Shown: piece after piece, positions 59,641 through 64,000 of the stretch
Layout: each line of letters opens with the position of its first letter
Position numbering within the stretch: the stretch's first letter is position 1
NCBI GenBank assembly: GCA_009741485.1
Contig: CM019219.1
Span: 1,824,925 to 1,888,924 of the forward strand
Length of the DNA: 64,000 bases
Origin: Malurus cyaneus samueli
Taxonomy: Eukaryota; Chordata; Aves; Passeriformes; Maluridae
Direction of reading: 5' to 3'
The notes under the pieces: model-generated
What the model was told of the DNA's origin: nothing
What the model saw: only the letters and a program-made list of their open reading frames with translations
The model's database searches: none
Position numbers and translations under genes: made by a program

Positions 59641-62308
59641 ACACCTTTTGGGGCTAATCCTTCCTGGTCTATAAAGATTATAAAGCTGCCGATTTCCAGA
59701 CCTAAATCCAAAACTTTGTCCAAGTGCAACATCTCCTGGCTAATTAAACTGTGGGATAAGTGATTACAAAAGAAGGAGCAAGGGAAATGAACTTCCGGTT
59801 CCCAATCCTGGAGACATCCAGGACCATGATTGGAAGTCAAAAATTTTTATGAAGTGTTTAGGAAATTGAAAGTTAACTGCGTGAAAGTCAAGAAACAGCA
59901 GGGGGATAACACTTAAGAGAAATAAAGAGAAGTGAAATGTCTGACTGCTGTCCTTTGTGGGATTAGTCCTCTGCCAAAGGGGAAGCCCCATAACACAAAT
60001 TGAAGGATTAAAACAGGTCCAGGGTTGAATCTCCTTCCTCTCTCATTTTCTTGTGTAGTGTGGATGTCAAAGGACCCATTTCTGCAAAGGAATTTTTACT
60101 GCCAGGGTTTTTTTTAAACACGGAAGGACTCTGCTCATTTTTTCATGCATCTTCCCTTTTCCCACCTTTGGGATCAGTTCCCCAGCTCATCACCTGCATG
60201 TTCAAACTACTCCAGACAATCTGTAGCCATCCTGCACAATCCCAATGCTGTCGTGATGTAGCCAACTCCTGCCCCTTTGGTGCAAAATGCCTGGGAGCGA
60301 GAATATCAAAAGATTTTCAAAAAGTCATGGCTGGTCCTCTTTATCCTGCACTAATGGATCGAGGATTAGAACCTTCCCAAAGACAATTTGGGCAGCTCTT
60401 TGATTTCACACCCTTATTGTGATGAGGTGAATCAAAGTGAGTTGACTCAATAATGGACGTACTTCCTCTGTGCCTATGATCACCTTTGGTTTTCCACACC
60501 ACAAAAAAGGCAAAGTAAGATTTCTTTCACACTTTCATTATACAACTGCTGCATTATTTTTGTGATGCTCCTAAATGAATGCAGCCAGAGCTGCTGGGGC
60601 ATCAGGTGGTTTAGGGATTTTTAATGCTCTTACTGGAACAATCTGTGAATCAGGGAAGCTGATTGACTTTTCATTTAGATCACAGATAACCAGGAATCAC
60701 TTCCATGGAATCGCAGAGGTTTTGCAGGTCCAGAATGTGAGCAGGGGACACAAAGCAGGGCAGTGATGTCAATTTAAACCTGCAGATGGCTGTAATTAGT
60801 TAATAAATGAGCTATTGCTGTGGTCTGTCCTTTCTGGGCCTCAAGGTTCAAAGCTGGAAGTCAGGCTGGGGTGTTTATTTCTATTTTCAAGGAGGCCAAG
60901 GGAGCTCTCATGTTTCCCTTCATGAGAAATGTGCTGCTGCCAACCCTTCTTCAGGTGCTAACCAAGAGTTAAATTAAATTCTCACTAAGATTGGCTCTCC
61001 TTAGTCCCAGCTTACATCTATACCTGCCCTAAATGGGAATTACATGCACACCAAAGATTAGGCACCAGCCTAAGGCAGGAAGCACCAGATGCAATAAAAG
61101 GAAAGTAAAAGAATTACTTATGACTTCTACATATTAAATCCATTCAATAGCAAAATTTGTGTTGATGTCAGTGAGAAAGAAGAGATTTGTCCTGTTCTCT
61201 GATTGTGATCTGTGTCAAATATAACCCAGCTGATCCCACGACCACCACAAAGCCTCCCTGCTACTGAGGAGGGTCTGTGTTCCTTTGATGGCTTTCCACA
61301 TTCTCATTTTAATACAATTGTGTTACAAATAGAGCTAATGCCATTAAAATTTTGATAGCCAGTAAAAAGTCCTTCTAATTCACGAAGCATAAATATCCCA
61401 ATGCTGGGGTTTTACAGCTAGGGAAAAAAATGGTCATTTTTGGACTGTAATATGGAGAAAATAAAAGATTTTTATTTTTTTCTCCAGCAAATGTAATATA
61501 AACTACCTTGAAAAAAAAAACGTTTTTCATTAAAATGTAAAATGTTCAAGCTGACATATTTTACATGCTTGGGCATCATATATTTCTTCACACTGTGCAT
61601 GTATGCTTTTCATTTATTAAGAGGAAACTGAAAAACGCTTCTTTCCATAAAATCTGAACATTTTATCACATCCTTATGTCAAGTCTTTGGATTCTCATCT
61701 GATTTTTTTAATGCATCCCATTGAATTGGAGACTTCTCTTGGAGCAAAGGAGCATTCCTTCTCATTTCCTAGTTCCAAGAAATCCAAATGTGCAGGATTT
61801 GGCCATGAATGATGTTTGAAATTCTTGTCACAGCATCTTTTCCAAAGGGTGAATGGAAACATTCTGCCCTGCTTGAGACAGATTTGTAATAAATAAGAGA
61901 TGTTCTGTAAATGTATAGATTAAGATTTGTTTCGTAGAAACAGATGACTACACCAGGGGAATGTTTATTCTATCTCAGTTAAATATCACAGCTTTTTGTA
62001 ATCATTTCTTTTTCATTGACAGGCCTTGTAGGTAAATTCAACATTTTCAAACAAAACACGTTAAGTAGTTCCTGTACACCCACAATGTGAATTCTTCTTG
62101 GAAATATTCCTCCCAGGGGGACATGGGTGGACTTATAAAAAAAAATAATGTAATAACTTCTTGGCTTTTCTATTTCCATTAAAGATATTCTGTTGGAAAT
62201 GTTATTGCTTCCATTCCAGCTGCTGATCATCTGTTTTTGCTGTAATTTCCATTCGGGGTGAATGACCTCTGTGTCTTTGACTGGCTGCATGTTCCATGGT
62301 TGAGTGTA

Positions 62309-62348
62309 CACAAAATAAGGGATTTTCACACAAAATAAGGGATTTCCA
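62309..62348 (+). repeat. 20-bp tandem duplication upstream of DOCK1
   Basis: CACAAAATAAGGGATTTTCA followed immediately by a second copy differing by one base. Confidence 0.75.
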
Positions 62349-64000
62349 CACCTGGTGCAAAGACTCTTTTAATAAATGCTCTGCTTTACAATGTATTGCT
62401 CTGAATCAGAATGGAAATAAAATCAAGTTTGGGAGTTTGTGTTACCAAAATGAATTCAGACTTGGTTTTGCAGGTTCCTGTTGTGTGTCTGATTAACTTG
62501 GGGGTCTTCTGCAGGTGACAGTGACCACTTTCAGGGAGAATTAAGAAGCCAAAAATGCATTTCCTCTGACGTTCCTATTGGCCTCAGCCAGCCAAGGTGT
62601 GGTGTTTACAAACCTGGACAAAGTTTGACAAGAGCTGGAGGGAAGTTCTGTGCTTTGCCAGGCTTTGCTCTGCATTTTTGAAGGGTTCTCAGTAATCTTT
62701 GCCCTTCCTCTCACTCTCTTGGAAGCATTTTGATGTTTTCTGTGTGTGTTTCCAGCTTTTCTCCCAACAGGATGATATTTGGGATGGCCAACGTGCTGCA
62801 TGCAGGGCTTGATTTGCCAGCAGAGGTGTTCAAAGGCAACATTTGAATTTATTTAGCTCCTGGGATGTGCATTGCAGTCATTGCACAGGTTTAGGGTCTT
62901 TCAGAGGGGTTAAAGGGGTATTCTCTCCCTTCATTCTGACTGCACCAGCATTTACTGCCTTCTTGAATTTGAATTTTTATTTTCAGAGATTACAGGGCTA
63001 TTAAGGATTTAAAGCGTGAGTAATTATTCCTTCAGAGAGAACTCCAGAAAGGAGCTAAAGTTACTAATTTACTGAGTAATATTTTTTTTATTAAACTGCA
63101 TTTATGTTTTAGCATAAAAAATGGGGCTTGGCTGTACCTAATAAAAGGGATTGTTCATAAACTGTGTTCCTTCAGATTGTGCTGCTGAAAGTGATACAAT
63201 GAGCCAGGAATCTTCAGAGGGGTTGGATGTTTAGGTGCCAATGTGTGAAAATCTCCCAGGTATTCTTTACAAATGCTAGGAGTTCCCAAAGTGACCCCCT
63301 GGCTTTGGAAGGATGGGGTTATTATGGATGCAGCTGAGTTTATACTCTGAAATACATATATTTCAGCCTGTGTTTTGTAATAAAAAGTGCTTTACAATGC
63401 TACAATAAATGGAAGCAGCTTCGTGTCTACAAAAGGGGGAAATTAGATTTCTGATCATGCCAGAGTGTAAGGTTTTACATTCTTCAGAGAGATTTTATGG
63501 TGGGTCAGTGGCCATGGCTGTGGGCTCTGAATAAATACCATTTGCATAAAGAACAAATCTGCTGTCAAAACCATCTCAGGCATCGCCTTAAAAACTTTTT
63601 ATTTCATGGGCATTGTGTGTCTTGGACATTGGCTCAGGGTTTTATTTCCCCCTCACCCTTCCCAGGATGTCCATCACTGCAGGACTGAGGCAGCTGAAAT
63701 CCTCTTGCATGTTCCTCCCAATTTCTGCAGCCCGAAATTTCACCCAGTCTAAATATCCATTTTTATTCCCAGCTGAAATGCTGACTAACAGGAGGAAGAT
63801 ACTCATGTGAGTGTTACGTTGTAAACTCCAAAGCACACAAAAGTTAATTTTTCAGCGGTTCCTTGCACTAAGTTGGCTTTAATTCTTATTAACATCAGCA
63901 GACTTGGGAATATCTTCACAATTTTACAGTCAAGCACAAAGCAGTTAAGGGAAAGGGTAGTACAAATTAATCTAAAATACAAATTAAGTTAGAGTTCACT

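Larger units (their letters stand above)
59217..64000. other. Intergenic region upstream of DOCK1
   Basis: Apart from one CR1 tail (59583-59640) and a 20-bp duplication (62309-62348) I see no gene, repeat or RNA. It is AT-rich from about 60 kb and strikingly poor in CR1 compared with the introns. Conserved noncoding elements cannot be judged without alignment. Confidence 0.7.

Overview
The window is vertebrate nuclear DNA from a bird, probably a neoavian and possibly a songbird. It carries many CR1 LINE 3' ends, with the familiar tail that reads, on the element's sense strand, as an AAGGTCCCTTCCAACCCAAACC-like stretch. Introns are short compared with mammals, and two small retroviral-type LTRs are present. 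Species is inferred from repeat style only. No bacterial-type operon, CRISPR array, tRNA or rRNA gene was seen.

One protein-coding gene dominates: DOCK1 (DOCK180), on the minus strand, start codon at 58305-58303. It runs leftward out of the window at base 1. I could place 23 consecutive coding exons. All have GT-AG splice sites and all join in frame, giving 2445 nt = 815 codons (794 with the short form of exon 12). They encode the SH3 domain (exons 1-4), the N-terminal helical region that binds ELMO (exons 5-7 and beyond), the lipid-binding DHR-1/C2 domain (about exons 14-18) and the start of the helical/armadillo part (exons 19-23). The catalytic DHR-2 Rac-GEF domain lies outside the window to the left.

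Layout from right to left (gene direction): 59.3-64 kb is intergenic, AT-rich and without a recognisable gene; 58.6-59.2 kb is a GC-rich minisatellite; 57.7-58.6 kb is a CpG-island promoter with a YY1-type site, a TATA-like box and two upstream ORFs; exon 1; a 19.1-kb intron 1 full of repeats, including a 320-bp-arm inverted repeat, an inverted CR1 pair, an LTR and an A/C-rich tract; then exons 2-23 spread over 1.1-39.1 kb.

The most interesting points inside the gene are (i) a tandem alternative acceptor of exon 12 that adds exactly 21 residues, (ii) an unannotated exon-like segment in intron 6 that is phase-compatible with replacing exon 7, (iii) an LTR ending 27 bp from exon 16, and (iv) a minisatellite with alternating 60- and 70-bp units in intron 19. 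Most other long reading frames in the window are chance frames in repeats or introns.
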